Notes: generated by a model not told the origin, from the sequence alone. A stretch of 64,000 nt of DNA from Bradyrhizobium sp. sBnM-33 (GCF_032917945.1 NZ_CP136624.1:4712001-4776000), one strand, 5' to 3'. Positions 8,421 to 18,459 are shown, numbered from the stretch's first letter. Translations and numbers: made by a program.

Positions 8421-11141
8421 ATGCTGAATAATCCAACGGAAAACGTCATCGCGGAGAGCCAGCCGCTGTTCGGTCGCGCCATGCCGTGGCGGATCAGGCT
8501 GGGCGCGATCCAGTGCCTGATCCTGAGCGCCGCGGGGATCGTGATCGCGATCATGCTCGGCACCGGCTATTTCGCCATGCAATACCGCGAGCGGGCGCTG
8601 GAAGTCGCCGAGCGCGAACTCAACAACAGCGCGCTGTTGCTGTCACGGCATTTCGACCAGCAACTGAACGATCTCCAGCATGTGCATGAGGACGTTGTAT
8701 CCGGCATGCGGGCCGACGGGGTCGATACGTCGGAAGAATTCGAACAGAGAATGTCGACCTTAAGCGCGCACGAGATGCTGCGCAGCAAGCTTTCGGCGCT
8801 GCCCCATGTCGGCGCGCTGAACCTGTGGAATGCCAAGGGATGGCTGATCAATTCCTCCGAGATGTGGCCGGTCCCCGATCTCAACATCGCGGACCGTCAG
8901 TACTTCAAGGAATTCACGTCGGGAAGACCGACCCCCGACGTCATCGTCGAGCCGGTCGTCAGCAAGGTGACGAGGAACTGGACCACGCTATTTGCGCGCA
9001 AGATCGTCGGCCGCAATGGCGAGATCATCGGATTTGCCAGCCGCGGCGTCGAACCTTCGCATTTCGAGGCCTTTGTCGGATCGCTGGAGCTCAACAGCGA
9101 TACCGCGATCTCGATGATTCACCGCAACGGCACCATCATTGCCCGCTATCCAAAGGACGACAGCCTGATCGGCTTCAATGTCGCCGGAAGCGAAGCGTTT
9201 CGACGCGCGCTGGCCGTAGATGGCAACATGTCCGGGCGCTTCACCAGCGCGAGGCTGGCGGAAGACAAGGTCGGTGCGGTCAAGTCGCTCATGCACTTCC
9301 CGATCCTGATCGTGGCGACCACCCGAACGGAGGCTGCGCTGGCCGATTGGCGGGCGCAGACCAGACTGCAATTTTTCGCGGCGGCGCTGGCAATCGTCGT
9401 TGTGATCGGCATGGTCTTCCTGATCGTGCGCCAGCTCCGCCGCCAGCATGCCGCCGCGCAGCGCAAGCTTTCGGAGAAGAGCCAGCACCTCGACACCGCG
9501 ATCAACAACATGACGCAGGGGCTGCTGCTGTTCGACTCCTCGGCCCGTCTCGTGATCTGCAACCGGCGATATATCGAGATGTTCGGGCTCTCGCCGGAGG
9601 TCGTCAAACCCGGCTGTCATCTGCGCGACCTGATCCGCCACCGTCAGGAACGCGGCTCCTTTCTCGGTGACGCCGACGCTTATTGCGCACGCTTCCTCGA
9701 TCCCAATGGTAGCCCGGTTCAAGATGCCATGACCTCAACGCCCGACGGCAGGACGATCCGGCTGATCTACAAACGCTCGTCGGACGGCGGCTGGGCCACG
9801 ACGCTGGAAGACGTCACCGAAGGGCGGCGCGACCAGGCCAGGATCGAACATCTCGCCCATTATGACGCGCTGACCAATCTGCCGAACCGCAGCCTGTTCC
9901 AGCGCCACGCGGAGGGACTGCTGCTGGAAACCGAGGGACGCGAGTTCGCGATCCTCTATATCGACATCGACGAGTTCAAGCGCATCAATGACACGCTGGG
10001 ACATCTGATCGGGGACGAGTTCCTGAAGGGCGTGGCGGAGCGGTTGCGCCAGTCGGTCGGCCCTGAGGATTTCATCGCCCGCCTCGGCGGGGACGAATTC
10101 GCTATCCTTCAGCACGGCATCGAGAGCGCCGAGGACGTTCACGCGCTGGTCGCGCGGATCTATCAGGCGCTGCGTACCCCGTTCGACTGCCATGGCCATC
10201 AGCTTTCCAGCGATGCCAGCATCGGCATCGCGATCGCTCCGCGCGACGGCTCGGACCTGTTCGATCTCCTGAAGAACGCCGATCTCGCGATGTATGCGGC
10301 GAAGGCCGCTGGCCGCAGGACCTATCGCTTCTTCGATCCGGAGATGGAGCAGCAGGCCAACCATCGCCGCGAGCTGGAGGCGGATTTGCGTGAGGCGCTG
10401 GTGCAGGGCTGGTTCGAACTGCACTATCAGCCGCAGGTCGATCTGCGCGGCGACGACGTCACCGGCTGCGAGGCGCTATTGCGCTGGCGGCATCCGGTGC
10501 GCGGCATGATTTCGCCCGCCGAATTCGTGCCGGTCGCCGAGGAGACCGGCCTGATCGAGGAGATCGGGCAGTGGGTGTTGCGCACCGCCTGTGCCGAAGC
10601 TGCAGCTTGGCCGGCTCATGTCCGAATCGCCGTCAACGTCTCGCCGATCCAGTTCCGGTCGGAAACGCTGTCGATGAAAGTCGCCGCTGTTCTTGCCGAA
10701 ACCGGGCTCGATCCGCGCCGGCTGGAGCTGGAGATCACGGAGGCCGTCCTGATCGCGGACGACGACGCCGCGCTGGCGACACTGAACCAGCTCCGTGCGC
10801 TCGGCATCCACATCGCGCTCGACGATTTCGGCACCGGCTATTCCTCGCTGCAATATCTGCAGCGCTTCCCGTTCGACAAGATCAAGATCGACCGCTCCTT
10901 CGTCAAGGAAGTGACGCGCAATTCCTCATCGGCCTCGATCATCCGCGCGGTGGTCAGCATCGCCGCCGACCGCAACATGATCACGACTGCCGGAGGCGTC
11001 GAGACGTTGCAGCAGCGCGAGACCGTGCAGAGTCTCGGATGCACGCAAATGCAGGGCTATCTGTTCAGCGCCGCGCGCCCGGCGCAGGAAATCCGCGCGC
11101 TCTTGGTATCGGGAGAGGCCGGCGTCGACGCCGCGGCGTGA
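8421..11141 (+). CDS. Cache-PAS-GGDEF-EAL cyclic-di-GMP protein with altered EAL motif
   Basis: This 906-residue inner-membrane protein has TM1 at about 29-51, a periplasmic Cache sensor, TM2 at about 317-338, a PAS domain to about 470, GGDEF (motif RLGGDEF near 556) and EAL from about 650. The inhibitory I-site reads GPED, without its Arg. In the EAL domain CEALLRW, EITEAVLI, DDFGTGYSS and KIKIDRSF are intact. The usual AEGVET motif reads AGGVET (codon GGA at 10992-10994), removing a conserved Glu. So it may act mainly as a diguanylate cyclase, with weak or no phosphodiesterase activity. The ATG at 8421 is preferred over an earlier TTG. Confidence 0.92.
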   Translation: MLNNPTENVIAESQPLFGRAMPWRIRLGAIQCLILSAAGIVIAIMLGTGYFAMQYRERALEVAERELNNSALLLSRHFDQQLNDLQHVHEDVVSGMRADGVDTSEEFEQRMSTLSAHEMLRSKLSALPHVGALNLWNAKGWLINSSEMWPVPDLNIADRQYFKEFTSGRPTPDVIVEPVVSKVTRNWTTLFARKIVGRNGEIIGFASRGVEPSHFEAFVGSLELNSDTAISMIHRNGTIIARYPKDDSLIGFNVAGSEAFRRALAVDGNMSGRFTSARLAEDKVGAVKSLMHFPILIVATTRTEAALADWRAQTRLQFFAAALAIVVVIGMVFLIVRQLRRQHAAAQRKLSEKSQHLDTAINNMTQGLLLFDSSARLVICNRRYIEMFGLSPEVVKPGCHLRDLIRHRQERGSFLGDADAYCARFLDPNGSPVQDAMTSTPDGRTIRLIYKRSSDGGWATTLEDVTEGRRDQARIEHLAHYDALTNLPNRSLFQRHAEGLLLETEGREFAILYIDIDEFKRINDTLGHLIGDEFLKGVAERLRQSVGPEDFIARLGGDEFAILQHGIESAEDVHALVARIYQALRTPFDCHGHQLSSDASIGIAIAPRDGSDLFDLLKNADLAMYAAKAAGRRTYRFFDPEMEQQANHRRELEADLREALVQGWFELHYQPQVDLRGDDVTGCEALLRWRHPVRGMISPAEFVPVAEETGLIEEIGQWVLRTACAEAAAWPAHVRIAVNVSPIQFRSETLSMKVAAVLAETGLDPRRLELEITEAVLIADDDAALATLNQLRALGIHIALDDFGTGYSSLQYLQRFPFDKIKIDRSFVKEVTRNSSSASIIRAVVSIAADRNMITTAGGVETLQQRETVQSLGCTQMQGYLFSAARPAQEIRALLVSGEAGVDAAA

Positions 11142-11147
11142 GCTGCC

Positions 11148-13601
11148 CTAGCGGCGCGCCTCGGAAATCGCCTTCCTGAGAATCCGCGACAGCAATTCCA
11201 CCGAATAGGGTTTCTGGATCAGCTCGAAACCGCGGTGGGCGCTCTCCGCCAGCACGTTGCTATAGCCGCTGGTCAGGACCACGGGCAGGCCGGGATAGCG
11301 CTCGCGCACGATGCCGGCGAGCTCGACGCCGTTCATCCCGGGCATGATGACGTCGGAAAACACCAGGTCGGCGGAAAACTCGTCCTCGGCCAGGATTGCG
11401 AGCGCGGCGTCCGCGCTGGCGACGCGGCGCACGGTGTAGCCGAGATCTTCCAACAGCTCGGTGGAGAACTGGCCGACGTCATCATTGTCCTCAACGACGA
11501 GGACGCGGTAGCCGCGGCCGCGGGCGGCGGGCTCGCTGCCGGTTGCGGCGGCTTCGCTCGTATCGGCCGGCACTGCGGCCTGCGGCAGGTAGATCGTAAA
11601 CGTCGCGCCCTGGCCGGGCTCACTTGCAACTGCGATATCGCCGTCGGATTGCTTGGCAAAACCGAATGCCTGGCTCAGCCCGAGGCCGGTGCCCTTGCCG
11701 ACTTCCTTGGTGGTGAAGAACGGCTCGAAGATCGTCTCGAGCAGGGCAGGGGCAATACCGCAGCCGGTGTCGGTCACGGTGATGGCGACGAAGTCGCCGC
11801 GGCGGGCGGGCTGGGCACGCAGCGGCGGTATGGCATTCACCTTGCGGACCTGTATGGTCAGCCGACCCTCGCTGTCCATGGCATCGCGGCTGTTGACGGC
11901 GAGATTGATCAGCGCGGTTTCGAATTGCGCGACGTCGGCGATTGCGAAGCAATTGAGGTCGGCGATGTCGACGTCGATCCTGATCCGGGCGCCGACGAGG
12001 GGACGGATCAATTGTGCGACGGACTCAACCTGGGTGCCGACGTTGAACACCTGCGGCTTGAGCGGCTGCCTGCGAGCGAACGCCAGCAATTGCCCGGTCA
12101 GCTTGGAGGCGCGCTCCACGGTTTCGGCGATCGCGTCGATGTAGCGCCGGCGACGCTCTTCCGGCAACTCGCGGCGGCGCAGGAAATCGGTCGCGGAGCG
12201 GATGATGGTCAATAGATTGTTGAAATCGTGCGCCACGCCGCCGGTCAACTGTCCGACCGCTTCCATTTTCTGCGACTGACGCAGCGCTTCCTCGCCCTGG
12301 CGACGCTCGGTGACGTCGATCGCCTCCGGCACCGCGCCGATGATTGCCCCGTGCTGGTCATGCAGCGGTCGCATCGCGAAATCGAAATAGCGGTCGCCGA
12401 TCGGCAGGTGCAGCAGCATTTCAATATTGACTTCTTCGCCTCGCATCACGGTGATGAAGGCGTCGCGGAGGGCATCGCGCATGCCGGAGGTCGCGGCAAA
12501 CCATGGCGTTTCCCAGAACGGGCGGCCGACGACCGCACTGGCCTCGGCACAGATGCCGGCCAGCGCCGTCCGGTTGGCATAGAGCACGTCGCCGTGCTGG
12601 TTGAGCAGAGCCTGATATTGATGGCTGGTCTCGAAGATCGCGCGCATCTGGGCTTCGCTGGCTTCGAGCTGCGCGGTTCGCTCGGCGATCCGCATTTCGA
12701 GGATCTCGTTCAGCCGGCGCAGATCATGCTCGGCCTGCTTGGCTGACGTAATGTCGTGGGCGACGCCGATGAACCCAATGTGCTTGCCGGTCGGATCCCA
12801 GCGCGGCTGGGATTCCGAGCGCAGCCACCGCCATTCGCCGTCGGCGCGCTGATAGCGGGCCTCCAGCACGAACGGCTTGAGCGATGCTTCGCCTGCGACG
12901 GATTCCTGTACGACACGCGCTGCGTCGTCCGGATGCAGCCTTTTGCGCCAGTCGAACACGATGGCTTCCTCGAACGGCAGCCCGAGGAAGTCGAGATAGG
13001 CCTGGTTGGCGAAGGAACGCGTGCGGTCGAGCTTGGTGACCCAGATCGGCACCGGCGCGCTGTTGGCGATCAGGCGGAAGCGCTCCTCGCTTTCGCGTAA
13101 GGTCGCCTGCGCCAGCATCTGATCGGTGACGTCGCAATCGGCGCCGACGAGGCGCAGCGCGCGGCCGTCGGCGTCGCGCTCGATCTTGGCGACGACGCGG
13201 ATCCAGCGGACCGCGCCGTCGTTCGGCCGCACGATGCGGTATTCGGCCGAATAGTCCTCGCTCTGGCTTTTTAATACGCCGAACAGGTCCTGGACCGTTC
13301 GCTCGCGATCCTCGGGATGAATTCGACTGACCCATTCCTCGTAGGTCTCGTTGGCCGCCTCGGGCGGCAGCCCGTGAACCAGAAGATATTCAGGGGAGCG
13401 GCGATTCTTGACGCCGTCACGGAAATCGATTTCGAGACCGCCGACACCGGCGATGCGCTGGATCCGCGCCAGCTCCGCTTCGCGCTCCTGCAAAGCACGA
13501 TGAGCTCTGTCGCGCTCATCAGCGATTTCCTGCAGATGTTGCCGCAAGCGTTCGGCGGCGGCGGCTTCAGGCAGGATGTTCGTAGTGTCGGAAGGGGTCA
13601 T
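11148..13601 (-). CDS. PAS-rich hybrid histidine kinase
   Basis: The 817-residue protein starts at ATG 13599-13601 and has no membrane segment, so it is cytoplasmic. A short coiled coil opens it, then three PAS/PAC units (about 45-170, 175-295 and 320-440). The HisKA helix carries GGVAHDFNNLL with the phospho-His near residue 457. The ATPase has DTGCGIAP and GKGTGLGLSQ. A fused receiver ends the protein, with VFSDVIMPGMNG (Asp near 748) and a QKPYS lysine. No separate response regulator or phosphotransfer gene is adjacent. It is convergent with the GGDEF-EAL gene, 6 bases apart. Confidence 0.92.
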   Translation of the reverse strand: MTPSDTTNILPEAAAAERLRQHLQEIADERDRAHRALQEREAELARIQRIAGVGGLEIDFRDGVKNRRSPEYLLVHGLPPEAANETYEEWVSRIHPEDRERTVQDLFGVLKSQSEDYSAEYRIVRPNDGAVRWIRVVAKIERDADGRALRLVGADCDVTDQMLAQATLRESEERFRLIANSAPVPIWVTKLDRTRSFANQAYLDFLGLPFEEAIVFDWRKRLHPDDAARVVQESVAGEASLKPFVLEARYQRADGEWRWLRSESQPRWDPTGKHIGFIGVAHDITSAKQAEHDLRRLNEILEMRIAERTAQLEASEAQMRAIFETSHQYQALLNQHGDVLYANRTALAGICAEASAVVGRPFWETPWFAATSGMRDALRDAFITVMRGEEVNIEMLLHLPIGDRYFDFAMRPLHDQHGAIIGAVPEAIDVTERRQGEEALRQSQKMEAVGQLTGGVAHDFNNLLTIIRSATDFLRRRELPEERRRRYIDAIAETVERASKLTGQLLAFARRQPLKPQVFNVGTQVESVAQLIRPLVGARIRIDVDIADLNCFAIADVAQFETALINLAVNSRDAMDSEGRLTIQVRKVNAIPPLRAQPARRGDFVAITVTDTGCGIAPALLETIFEPFFTTKEVGKGTGLGLSQAFGFAKQSDGDIAVASEPGQGATFTIYLPQAAVPADTSEAAATGSEPAARGRGYRVLVVEDNDDVGQFSTELLEDLGYTVRRVASADAALAILAEDEFSADLVFSDVIMPGMNGVELAGIVRERYPGLPVVLTSGYSNVLAESAHRGFELIQKPYSVELLSRILRKAISEARR

Positions 13602-13657
13602 GCGTGCCGGCAACCTCTGCCGGCACTTTCACACAACAGCCGGCGCGTTTGCCAGCC

Positions 13658-14431
13658 TCATTTGCTCTTGGTGGTTGACCGGCAGTTATAGGCTCGGCGG
13701 AACCCGGCGGCTTGCGCATCTTCCTCGGAACAGAACCATCGATCCGGCTTGGTCAGTCCCGGATAGGAGCGGCATGCCTGCAGATGGTAGATGCCGAGGT
13801 TCCCGGTGACGCGCGCGCGCACGGCGTACTTGCCCTTGATGTTGCAATTCGCCGGCATCACGAGATCCTCGGGGAACAGCGCCTCGCGGATTTCACGGTC
13901 GCGGTCGGCGCGGCATGCGGCGCCGAGCAGGGGGCCGTCCTTCTTTCCGGCGCGGAACTCGCGCGGCGCGACAAAGCAGCCTTTCCAGAGTCCCTGGCGG
14001 TCGTCCTTGGCGCGGGCCTCGTCCACCTGGAAGCGACCGCTGGCGGAGACTTCGACATTCAAGGCAAAGCCGTTGCGGACAAGGAGCTGGCTCAAACTGG
14101 TCGTGTCACCCTCGATCTTGCACACGCCGATGCGCCGTTTCTTGAACGAGGGATCGGGACCCAAATCATCGCAGCGAACCTGTTTGCCGCCGATCAGCTT
14201 GGTCAATTGATCGCGCGCCTCGATACCGCAGGTCCAGCTATCGGCATTCTGATCGATGCAGAGTTGATCAACGGTGGGCGCATCGATGCCGTCGAGCCGG
14301 TAGGTGACGTTGCCGAGCTGAAGCGTGCTGCCATCTCGAATGGTGGCCGTTGCGCCCGAACTCTGGCTGGCCGGAAGGACGATCGACAGCAACGCCGCAA
14401 CCAGAAAAATTCGTGACTGCATCTGTTTCAT
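13658..14431 (-). CDS. Exported staphylococcal nuclease-like protein
   Basis: This 257-residue protein has an N-terminal signal peptide (SRIFLVAALLSIVLPASQSS). An SNase-like barrel follows, with a YRLDGIDAPTVDQLC strand and FKKRRIGVCKIEGD, then LLVRNGFALNVE. The C-terminal 100 residues form a cysteine-rich extension ending in PDRWFCSEEDAQAAGFRRA, the motif of Ada/excalibur-like tails on rhizobial SNase proteins. Catalytic Arg and Glu cannot be assigned securely, so enzymatic activity is uncertain. Confidence 0.75.
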   Translation of the reverse strand: MKQMQSRIFLVAALLSIVLPASQSSGATATIRDGSTLQLGNVTYRLDGIDAPTVDQLCIDQNADSWTCGIEARDQLTKLIGGKQVRCDDLGPDPSFKKRRIGVCKIEGDTTSLSQLLVRNGFALNVEVSASGRFQVDEARAKDDRQGLWKGCFVAPREFRAGKKDGPLLGAACRADRDREIREALFPEDLVMPANCNIKGKYAVRARVTGNLGIYHLQACRSYPGLTKPDRWFCSEEDAQAAGFRRAYNCRSTTKSK

Positions 14432-14581
14432 TTCAAATCAATTCCACACCCGCCGCTGCCTTCTAGCATAAGGTGATGTGATTGAACCAAGATGCCGGCG
14501 CTAATGGCGCAAGCGAAGCAGGTTGGGGAAAACCGTGGGCGCAGTTGCGACCAGCCGACGAACGGCCCATTGACTTCGTAA

Positions 14582-14596
14582 GAACAAAATAAGAAC
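14582..14596. promoter_or_regulatory. LexA (SOS) box, GTTC-N7-GTTC type
   Basis: On the minus strand the site reads GTTCTTATTTTGTTC, a perfect match to the alphaproteobacterial LexA direct repeat. A TTGACT hexamer at 14570-14575 could be the -35 of the promoter it blocks. The next gene starts 33 bases downstream. Confidence 0.6.
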
Positions 14597-14628
14597 ATGG
14601 GCCGTCTCGCTCAACACGGAATACTGCC

Positions 14629-14838
14629 ATGTCGTCCTCTTCACAGCCGAAGTCCGAAGAGAACGACGAGCTGGAAACCGCTGTAGATCAGGCCATTTCC
14701 GCCTGCGGGGGCGATATGCGGGCGACGATCCGCGCGTTGATCGTGGCCAACGAATATCTGGAATCCGAGGTCGGCGAGCTGATGAAAGCGGTATCCCACG
14801 CCTATGCGCGGGGCCGGTTCAGCTCCTATTCCGGCTGA
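14629..14838 (+). CDS. Small acidic helical protein, possibly SOS controlled
   Basis: This 69-residue protein has no signal peptide or metal site. It is mostly helical (ELETAVDQAISACGGDMRAT, then ALIVANEYLESEVGELM) with a basic C-terminal tail. The family is not one I can name, although genes of this type are frequent in Bradyrhizobium. A perfect LexA-type box 33 bases upstream suggests induction by DNA damage. The start has a weak GGAA site. Confidence 0.7.
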   Translation: MSSSSQPKSEENDELETAVDQAISACGGDMRATIRALIVANEYLESEVGELMKAVSHAYARGRFSSYSG

Positions 14839-14975
14839 ATACCGCCGGGCGGCACCGCGAAGCCGGTACGAGACCGTTGCCTCCATCGATTTTTGCTGTA
14901 CGACGGGTGTGTTACCCGCGTCCCGCATGCCTCATTGCGGGGGAGGATCCCGCCCAAAGCTCAAGCAAGAAGAAC

Positions 14976-16991
14976 ATGTTCAAGAGAATTCTGATCGCAA
15001 ATCGCGGCGAGATCGCCTGCCGGGTCATCAAGACTGCGCGCCGTATGGGGATAGAGACGGTCGCGGTGTATTCCGAAGCCGACCGCGACGCGCTTCACGT
15101 CGAAATGGCGGATAAGGCCGTGCTAATCGGCCCGCCTGCAGCGGCCGAGAGCTATCTGTTGATCGACCGGATTATCGATGCCTGCCGCAAGACCGGCGCA
15201 GAAGCGGTACATCCGGGCTACGGCTTCCTGTCCGAGCGAGAAGCATTTCCGCGCGAGCTCGCCAAGGTCGGCATCGTCTTCATCGGCCCCAATCCCGGCG
15301 CCATTGCCGCGATGGGCGACAAGATCGAATCCAAGAAGGCCGCCGCGAAGGCCAAGGTATCGACCGTGCCGGGCCATCTCGGCGTGATCGAGGACGAAAA
15401 GCACGCGGTGAAGATCGCCGACGAGATCGGCTATCCCGTGATGATCAAGGCCTCTGCCGGCGGCGGCGGCAAGGGCATGCGGATCGCGCATTCGAAGAAG
15501 GAAGTCGCCGAGGGCTTCAACCTCGCCAAGGCCGAAGCGAAATCCTCGTTCGGCGACGATCGCGTCTTCATCGAAAAGTTCATTGTCGATCCCCGCCATA
15601 TCGAGATACAGGTGCTCGGCGACAAGCATGGCAACGTGATCCATCTCGGCGAGCGCGAATGTTCGATCCAGCGCCGTAACCAGAAGGTCATCGAGGAAGC
15701 GCCGTCGCCGCTGCTCGACGAGACCACCCGGCGCAAGATGGGCGAGCAGGCGGTGGCCTTGGCAAAAGCTGTGAACTACGATTCCGCCGGCACCGTCGAA
15801 TTCGTCGCCGGCCAGGACAAGAGCTTTTACTTCCTCGAGATGAACACCCGCCTGCAGGTCGAGCATCCCGTCACCGAACTGGTGACCGGCATCGATCTGG
15901 TCGAGCATATGATCCGGGTTGCGGCCGGCGAGAAGCTTTCGATCGCGCAGAAGGACGTCACGCTAACCGGCTGGGCCGTGGAGTCCCGCGTCTATGCCGA
16001 GGACCCGTTCCGCAACTTTCTGCCCTCCATCGGGCGGCTGGTGAAATACCGGCCGCCGGCAGAAGCGAGCCAGGACGGCGTTACCATCCGCAACGACACC
16101 GGCGTGCAGGAGGGCGGCGAGATCTCGATCCATTACGATCCGATGATTGCCAAGCTCGTGACGCATGCGCCATCACGGGCCGCCGCCATCGAGGCGCAGG
16201 CCACGGCGCTTGACGCGTTCTACGTCGATGGCATCAGGCACAACATTCCGTTTCTGTCGGCGCTGATGAACCATCCGCGCTGGCGCGAGGGCAAGCTTTC
16301 GACCGGCTTCATCGCGGAAGAATTCTCGAAGGGATTTGCGGCGCGTCCGCCGGAAGGCGAGATTGCGCGGCGACTGGCGGCCGTGGGCGCCGCGATCGAT
16401 CACGTGCTCGGCGAGCGCAAGCGCCAGATTTCCGGCCAGTTGACTGGCCGTCTGGTGCAGCGCGAACGCCGCCGTGCGGTGTGGCTCGGTCGCGAAGAAA
16501 TCGCGCTGGACGTAGCGCGCGAGGCCGAGGGCATCGCGGTGCGCTTCATCGGCGCCGATGGCCTGCCCGGCAACCCGCACAACCTGGTCTCGGCCTGGAC
16601 GCCCGGCGAGCCGGTCTGGCATGGCACCATCGACGGCCACTTGGTCGCGATGCAGGTACGCGCAATCCCGAACGGTTTCCGCCTCGCGCATCAGGGCGTT
16701 GAAGTTGCGGTCAACGTCTTCACCGAAAGCGAGGCCGCCGCTGCGCGGCTGATGCCGGTGACATCAGCGGCTGACACCGGCAAGAAGCTGCTGTGCCCGA
16801 TGCCCGGCCTCGTGGTGTCGATTGCGGTCGCCGAAGGGCAGGAGGTCAAGTCCGGCGAGACATTGGCGGTGGTCGAGGCGATGAAGATGCAGAACGTGCT
16901 GCGCGCCGAACGCGACGGCACCGTGAAGAAGATCCATGCCGCGGCCGGCGCGACACTGGCGGTGGACGCGCTGATATTGGAGTTTGCGTAG
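14976..16991 (+). CDS. pccA: Propionyl-CoA carboxylase alpha subunit (biotin carboxylase + biotin carrier)
   Basis: This 671-residue subunit charges biotin with bicarbonate using ATP and swings it to the PccB subunit, making methylmalonyl-CoA. The ATP-grasp region holds KASAGGGGKGMRIAH, RHIEIQVLGDKHGNVIHLGE and RECSIQRRNQKVIEEAPSP. The central BT domain follows, then a carrier domain with EAMKM (Lys 637 is biotinylated). The start at MFKRILIANRGEIACR is the family start; the frame is open further upstream without similarity. The pccB partner is not in the window. Confidence 0.93.
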   Translation: MFKRILIANRGEIACRVIKTARRMGIETVAVYSEADRDALHVEMADKAVLIGPPAAAESYLLIDRIIDACRKTGAEAVHPGYGFLSEREAFPRELAKVGIVFIGPNPGAIAAMGDKIESKKAAAKAKVSTVPGHLGVIEDEKHAVKIADEIGYPVMIKASAGGGGKGMRIAHSKKEVAEGFNLAKAEAKSSFGDDRVFIEKFIVDPRHIEIQVLGDKHGNVIHLGERECSIQRRNQKVIEEAPSPLLDETTRRKMGEQAVALAKAVNYDSAGTVEFVAGQDKSFYFLEMNTRLQVEHPVTELVTGIDLVEHMIRVAAGEKLSIAQKDVTLTGWAVESRVYAEDPFRNFLPSIGRLVKYRPPAEASQDGVTIRNDTGVQEGGEISIHYDPMIAKLVTHAPSRAAAIEAQATALDAFYVDGIRHNIPFLSALMNHPRWREGKLSTGFIAEEFSKGFAARPPEGEIARRLAAVGAAIDHVLGERKRQISGQLTGRLVQRERRRAVWLGREEIALDVAREAEGIAVRFIGADGLPGNPHNLVSAWTPGEPVWHGTIDGHLVAMQVRAIPNGFRLAHQGVEVAVNVFTESEAAAARLMPVTSAADTGKKLLCPMPGLVVSIAVAEGQEVKSGETLAVVEAMKMQNVLRAERDGTVKKIHAAAGATLAVDALILEFA

Positions 16992-16999
16992 ACGCAGCC

Positions 17000-17146
17000 C
17001 CGTCATTGCCTGCGACAAACGCGAAGCGTTTGCGCAAGGGAGCGTCAGCGACGAAGCAATCCAGACTTCCTTCGCGGCACGATGGATTGCTTCCGCCTTC
17101 GCTCTTCGAGCTACGGCGGACCAAGTCGCTTCGCTCGCAATGACGG
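17000..17146. repeat. Dispersed palindromic repeat (CGTCATTGC ... GCAATGACG)
   Basis: The ends CCGTCATTGC (17000-17009) and GCAATGACGG (17137-17146) are inverted copies. Inner parts (GAAGCAATCCA and TGGATTGCTTC) also pair, so the element folds into one long stem. Repeats with these ends are widespread between genes in Bradyrhizobium and relatives. It fills the gap between pccA and the next gene. Confidence 0.75.
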
Positions 17147-17166
17147 CGGATAGCACTGAGGACACT

Positions 17167-18036
17167 ATGGCATTCCGTCAGCGCCGAGAGAAACTACGTT
17201 CCATCCTCGCCGGCTCCACCTGCATCCGGCCAGGATCGGTTTATGACGCGACTTCGATCCGCATTGCCGAAGACCTCGGCTTCGAACTCGGCATGTTCGG
17301 CGGCTCGGTGGCCTCGCTGGCCGTTCTCGGCGATCCCGACATTGCCCTGATCACGTTGACCGAACTCGCCGAGCAGATGCGGCGGATGTCGCGCGCCTCG
17401 ACACTGCCGGTGCTCGTCGATGCCGATCACGGCTATGGCAACGCGCTCAACGTCCGCCGCACCGTTCAGGAACTCGAGGCGGCTGGCGCAGCCGGATTGA
17501 CGATTGAGGACACGCTGCTGCCTCCGGCGTTCGGGCAGGCCGGAACGCAATTGATCCCGCTGGAGGAGGGCGTCGGCAAGATGAAGGCTGCGCTTGATGG
17601 CCGCAGCGATCCCTCGCTGGTCATCATGGGACGCACCGGCGCCGTGTCCGTCACCGGCCTTGATGACGCCATTGAACGTGCGAGGGCGTATGAGGCCACC
17701 GGCGTCGATGCGCTGTTCTTCACGGGCGTCAAGAGCCGGGGCGAGCTGGAAGCCATTTCCGTCGCAACGAGCCTGCCGATCGTGCTCGGTGGTGCGCCCG
17801 ACGACATGACGGCGCTGGATTATCTCGCCGGTCAGCGCGTGCGGATCGCGCTGCAGGGCCACGCGCCATTCGCCGCCGCCACGCAGGCCGTCTACCAGAC
17901 GCTGAAGGCGTTGCGTGAGGGAACCTCGCCGAAAAATTTGAACGGCCTTGCGTCTGCCGAGTTGACCAGCCGGGCCATGCGCGATGCCGAAGTAAGGGCG
18001 CGCGCTGGCGCATTTCTCGGGTTGAAGAATAAATGA
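17167..18036 (+). CDS. Oxaloacetate decarboxylase-like protein (isocitrate lyase/PEP mutase family)
   Basis: The ATG at 17167 gives 289 residues matching the whole PEP mutase/isocitrate lyase barrel. [20 protein letters not shown] binds substrate. [20 protein letters not shown] holds the Mg-binding aspartates, and [10 protein letters not shown] and VIMGRTGA follow. The DHGYGNA motif lacks the lyase Cys loop and matches the metal-dependent oxaloacetate decarboxylase subgroup. Its neighbour pccA feeds succinyl-CoA into the same C4 pool, but a direct link is inferred. Confidence 0.85.
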   Translation: MAFRQRREKLRSILAGSTCIRPGSVYDATSIRIAEDLGFELGMFGGSVASLAVLGDPDIALITLTELAEQMRRMSRASTLPVLVDADHGYGNALNVRRTVQELEAAGAAGLTIEDTLLPPAFGQAGTQLIPLEEGVGKMKAALDGRSDPSLVIMGRTGAVSVTGLDDAIERARAYEATGVDALFFTGVKSRGELEAISVATSLPIVLGGAPDDMTALDYLAGQRVRIALQGHAPFAAATQAVYQTLKALREGTSPKNLNGLASAELTSRAMRDAEVRARAGAFLGLKNK

Positions 18037-18332
18037 GCGATGCCATTCGTCATGTCACGATAAGCGGCCGGGTGCAGGGCGTCGGCTATCGCGCCTGGGT
18101 CGACGACACGGCACGGGCGCGCGATCTTGAAGGCTGGGTGCGCAACCGCAGAGACGGCCGTGTCGAGGCGGTGTTCGCGGGTCCCGCGGAGCCGGTGACC
18201 GCGATGATCTCGGCTTGCCGGCGAGGACCGTCATCGGCGCGCGTTGAGGCGATACAGGACAACGCCGGCAATCCCGAGATGCTGAAGCTGCGGCGGGCAG
18301 GAGAGCGGTTCTCGGTGCTGCCGACGATATAA
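18033..18332 (+). CDS. acyP: Acylphosphatase
   Basis: This 99-residue enzyme hydrolyses acyl phosphates. The [12 protein letters not shown] motif supplies the phosphate loop and catalytic Arg, and [14 protein letters not shown] supplies the catalytic Asn. The length is typical. The ATGA overlap with the preceding gene implies translational coupling. Confidence 0.93.
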   Translation: MSDAIRHVTISGRVQGVGYRAWVDDTARARDLEGWVRNRRDGRVEAVFAGPAEPVTAMISACRRGPSSARVEAIQDNAGNPEMLKLRRAGERFSVLPTI

Positions 18333-18459
18333 CGTCAATGCCTGTTTGAACCAGGTCCGCTCTCGCAAGCCTCCGACCACCGACCCAGTCGCCGATGGCC
18401 TATTCGGAGACCGAACGCGCAGAGCAAATATCAACTATCCGACTGGGCGGAGACGGGCG

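Noticed and set aside
11235..12215. Long plus-strand open frame (326 codons) opposite the hybrid kinase
   Set aside because: It is antisense to a gene with clear PAS, kinase and receiver motifs. High GC leaves long shadow frames. No family or ribosome site is seen.
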